From Chloroflexota bacterium (GTDB lineage Bacteria > Chloroflexota > UBA11872), in assembly GCA_026707185.1 (NCBI GenBank), contig JAPOXI010000020.1:1-16521 (forward strand): a DNA stretch of 16,521 nucleotides, written 5' to 3'. Under the pieces are notes generated by a model. The model did no database searches and was not told the origin of the DNA. It was given only the letters and a program-made list of their open reading frames with translations. Position numbers and translations under genes: made by a program. This document shows, in pieces, positions 14,450 to 16,521 of this stretch (its first letter is position 1; each line of letters begins with the position of its first letter).

Positions 14450-15589
14450 CTAGGCTGTCTGCGTCAGAATCTCCCGCAGGCGCTGGCCAATGATTTCGGG
14501 CTCCCCGGGTTGCAGGTTGGCGGAGGCGGCTTCGACGAGACCGCGCGAGGCGTCGAAACGGACGACGATGGGTGGGTCACCGGCGAGGAGGGCGTCGACA
14601 ACCGACTGAACATCCGGGCCTTGCCAGCCGGGTTCGAAACCGATGACGGCGGTGGGCACGAAATAGCGGTCGTCGTCGAACTCGACGGTGGCGCGAACGC
14701 CGTCCAGTTCGCCGACGTCGTCGACGATGATCTCGACGAGCTCGTGGAACTCGCGGAGCATCTCCTCCTCGTCGGAGTCCATGTAGCTGCGGAGGGCGGT
14801 GTAGAGGCCGACCATTTCTTCCTTGGCAATCTTGGAGGGGCGGCCGATGGCGTGGTTGGGACTGTTGTTGAGATGCGCCGCTTCGATCAGGTCTGCACGG
14901 CCGTAGAGAAGCCCGGTGGCCTGGGGACCGCGGATGACCTTGCCACCGCTCATGGCCACAAGGTCGGCGCCTTCACGGATGAAGCGCCTGAGGTTGTCGC
15001 GCGGCGGCACCGTCATGGAGGCGTCCACGATGACCGGGACGCCTCGTGCGTGGGCGATGTCAGCCACCTGCGGCAGGGTCAAGCCGCCGCGCGGGTTACC
15101 CGGCGCAAAGAGGTAGGCCACGGCGGCCGTTCGGTCGGTGATAGCGGACACCAGTTCCTCGGGTAGGCAGGATGCAACGTTGCCGACCTCGACGAAGCTC
15201 GCGCCGGTGAATTCGTACATGTGGCTGTAGGGACCGCGGTGGATCTTTTGAATGACCAGTTCGTCCTTGAGGCCGGTCGTGTCGGGGATGCGCCGGACGG
15301 CCGCGACGTCAGTGCCCGTCATGCAGGCCGCCATCGAGATGACCATGCCGGCGGCTGCGCCGGCGACGACCATGCCGGCCTCGGCCCCGGTGACCTCGGC
15401 GATGTACTCGCCAATGCGGCGGTTGAGTGTGTCGAGAGTCACGAAGGCGCGCCCGGCTTCGGCCATCGCCTCGAAGGTCTCCGGCAGCATGAGCGATCCG
15501 CCGTGGGCCGTGGTTGGTCCGCCGGCGTGTATGACGCGCGGAACGCCGAGTTCATCGTAGATGCGGTTGGCGGGAAGGGTTCGTGCCAT
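14450..15589 (-). CDS. SelA/DgaE-like PLP-dependent enzyme (aminotransferase fold)
   Basis: A 379-residue pyridoxal-phosphate enzyme of the fold-type I group that includes SelA and D-glucosaminate-6-phosphate ammonia-lyase (DgaE). Seen: an N-terminal RVIHAGGPTTAHGGSLM (18-34) like the INA-x-G-xx-T start of this family, GAEAGMVVAGAAAGM (68-82) for cofactor phosphate binding, VIVDAS with Asp189, and MSGGKVIRGPQATG with Lys217 as the PLP lysine. Length fits the DgaE-like group and is shorter than true bacterial SelA (about 450-470 residues). It probably acts on an amino sugar or amino acid (beta-elimination or similar); its sugar-metabolism surroundings agree. ATG 15589 is divergent from the gene at 15689, with an extended -10-like TGCTATACA 28 nt upstream. 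It is not evidence for selenocysteine use. Confidence 0.87.
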   Translation of the reverse strand: MARTLPANRIYDELGVPRVIHAGGPTTAHGGSLMLPETFEAMAEAGRAFVTLDTLNRRIGEYIAEVTGAEAGMVVAGAAAGMVISMAACMTGTDVAAVRRIPDTTGLKDELVIQKIHRGPYSHMYEFTGASFVEVGNVASCLPEELVSAITDRTAAVAYLFAPGNPRGGLTLPQVADIAHARGVPVIVDASMTVPPRDNLRRFIREGADLVAMSGGKVIRGPQATGLLYGRADLIEAAHLNNSPNHAIGRPSKIAKEEMVGLYTALRSYMDSDEEEMLREFHELVEIIVDDVGELDGVRATVEFDDDRYFVPTAVIGFEPGWQGPDVQSVVDALLAGDPPIVVRFDASRGLVEAASANLQPGEPEIIGQRLREILTQTA

Positions 15590-15617
15590 CGGAGCGTCCG
15601 GCGAAAGCAGCCGATGG

Positions 15618-15626
15618 TGTATAGCA
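15618..15626 (-). promoter_or_regulatory. Extended -10 box (TGC TATACA) for the PLP enzyme gene
   Basis: TGCTATACA on the minus strand is a good extended -10 match, 28 nt before the ATG at 15589 in the 99-nt divergent gap. No convincing -35 accompanies it, which extended -10 promoters can tolerate. Confidence 0.4.
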
Positions 15627-15688
15627 CGCCGCAGGTTGGCGCCGGTATATAGTTCGACAACTAAGATTCCCTCCTGAGAGTCGCCGGC

Positions 15689-16521
15689 ATGAGCATTGAC
15701 AACCTGTACCCCGGTCTGGTGACGCCGCTACCGGTGGCTCTGGGCTATCACCCGTTTGTTGACTACCGATTCATTCATCCGGGTCGGGCACGTTGGGTGG
15801 ACGACGAGGGGCGCCCTCAGGACGCGTGGGGGCTGAGGAACCCGACGTCGCTGCATGCCGACTTTCCGGCTGTGCCTACCGGCGTTGAACTACGAGCGGA
15901 GCCGGGGGTGCGGACCAGACCGGTGCTCAAGGCCACCCAGCCGTGGGCAAAGTTGGTGTGGTGGCCGAAGGTGATCTGCGAAGACGGCCGCTATCGGCTC
16001 TGGTACGAGGCAGTGCCCCCGGATCACTGGGATCCGCAGATTGGTCCGAAGTTGGCCTGGCCGAATCCGGTATTTGCTGGGCTCCTTTGCTATGCGGAGT
16101 CCGAGGACGGGTTCACCTGGACAAAGCCCGAGCTTGGGATCGGATCGTGGGATGGATCTAATGAGACCAACATCTCGCTGGGGCGGGAAACCGTGGGACC
16201 GATGGGGTTGCATGGAGCGAGCCCGTTCATGGATCCGGACGCGCCGCCTGAGGCCCGCTACAAGATAATCTGGTACGGCGACGCAACCCCCGACGTCGTC
16301 AAGGCCGCTCGGCGGGAGCGTCCCGATGCGATCGACCCGCGGACCACCGATGAGAGCCACGTGCGGGCGATGTACGTGGGCACATCACCGGATGGACTGC
16401 GGTGGACCGTCCAGGACGAGCCGGCGGTGGTGTTCAGCAGCGACACGCTGCAGGTCACGGAGTGGAACGCGCTGCGGAAGCAGTACGTCTGGTACGGGCG
16501 CGGCTGGTCGTGGGGCCGGCG
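15689..16521 (+). CDS. Glycoside hydrolase-like five-bladed beta-propeller protein, partial
   Basis: The first 277 residues of a protein that runs off the right edge. It starts at ATG 15689 (MSIDNLYPGL) with GAGAG 9 nt upstream. The text has the repetitive pattern of GH32/GH43/GH130-like propeller proteins: strands such as DGRYRLWYEA, YAESEDGFTWTKPELG, PEARYKIIWYGD, YVGTSPDGLRWT and KQYVWYGRG, in which a solvent-facing W-Y strand alternates with an S-x-DG-xxW strand. Such proteins bind or cleave oligosaccharides; the missing part prevents identification of catalytic acids. No signal peptide is seen, so it is likely cytoplasmic. It diverges from the PLP enzyme gene and may belong to the same sugar-use locus. 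Confidence 0.75.
   Translation, partial: MSIDNLYPGLVTPLPVALGYHPFVDYRFIHPGRARWVDDEGRPQDAWGLRNPTSLHADFPAVPTGVELRAEPGVRTRPVLKATQPWAKLVWWPKVICEDGRYRLWYEAVPPDHWDPQIGPKLAWPNPVFAGLLCYAESEDGFTWTKPELGIGSWDGSNETNISLGRETVGPMGLHGASPFMDPDAPPEARYKIIWYGDATPDVVKAARRERPDAIDPRTTDESHVRAMYVGTSPDGLRWTVQDEPAVVFSSDTLQVTEWNALRKQYVWYGRGWSWGR

Noticed and set aside
14450..15589. SelA-like enzyme plus an in-frame TGA in the HIT gene as a selenocysteine system
   Set aside because: The PLP enzyme has the length and motifs of the DgaE-like group, not true SelA. No SelB, SelD or tRNA-Sec is visible, and the TGA sits at a usual Trp position, not a Cys/Sec position.
1..16521. tRNA, rRNA, CRISPR arrays, insertion sequences or prophage
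   Set aside because: No cloverleaf-like, rRNA-like, spaced-repeat or transposase/integrase signatures were seen on reading both strands; a tRNAscan or Rfam search could still find small RNAs I cannot see.

Overview
The window is high-GC bacterial chromosomal DNA with densely packed genes and no RNA genes, phage genes, transposases or CRISPR arrays that I can see. Several features suggest a Chloroflexota-type environmental bacterium, possibly of the SAR202 or sponge/marine kind: the style of the HIT protein, the DUF3052 protein, several MocA-type oxidoreductases, GTG/TTG starts and apparently leaderless genes. This placement is inference. TGA is used as an ordinary stop by several genes, so the code is standard.

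Region 1 (1-5969, minus strand) is a leftward sugar-metabolism block. In transcription order it holds an MFS exporter-like transporter, a Gfo/Idh/MocA dehydrogenase, a TIM-barrel sugar isomerase-like protein overlapping it by 4 nt, a receiver-like/DUF3052 fusion overlapping by 19 nt, and then two tandem paralogous Gfo/Idh/MocA dehydrogenases, the last cut by the window edge. A 16-bp perfect palindrome lies between the two paralogs.

Region 2 (6094-11551, mainly plus strand) is the most distinctive part. Three secreted proteins each carry a signal peptide and two copies of an unnamed ~53-residue module with two cysteines exactly 32 residues apart. In two of them the module pair is fused to a seven-repeat, cysteine-rich RCC1-like beta-propeller; in the third it is fused to a trypsin-like (HtrA-type) serine protease with an unrecognised Cys-rich C-terminal domain. 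Between them lie a HIT-family gene interrupted by an in-frame TGA at a position that is usually Trp, a small membrane-anchored hendecad coiled-coil protein, and a 71-bp fossil of the 3' end of uvrB.

Region 3 (11845-14373, minus strand) holds uvrB, whose frame is broken by an exact 101-bp tandem duplication (a real mutation or an assembly artefact), and a small hypothetical ORF upstream. Region 4 (14450-16521) has a SelA/DgaE-like PLP enzyme on the minus strand, divergent from a partial glycoside-hydrolase-like propeller protein that runs off the right edge.

Functionally, the flanks look like ordinary carbohydrate oxidation/isomerisation and DNA repair. The centre looks like a small expanding family of exported binding/proteolysis proteins that share one N-terminal module pair. 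A recurring extended -10-like box ((T/C)GCTANNNT) precedes many of the genes.
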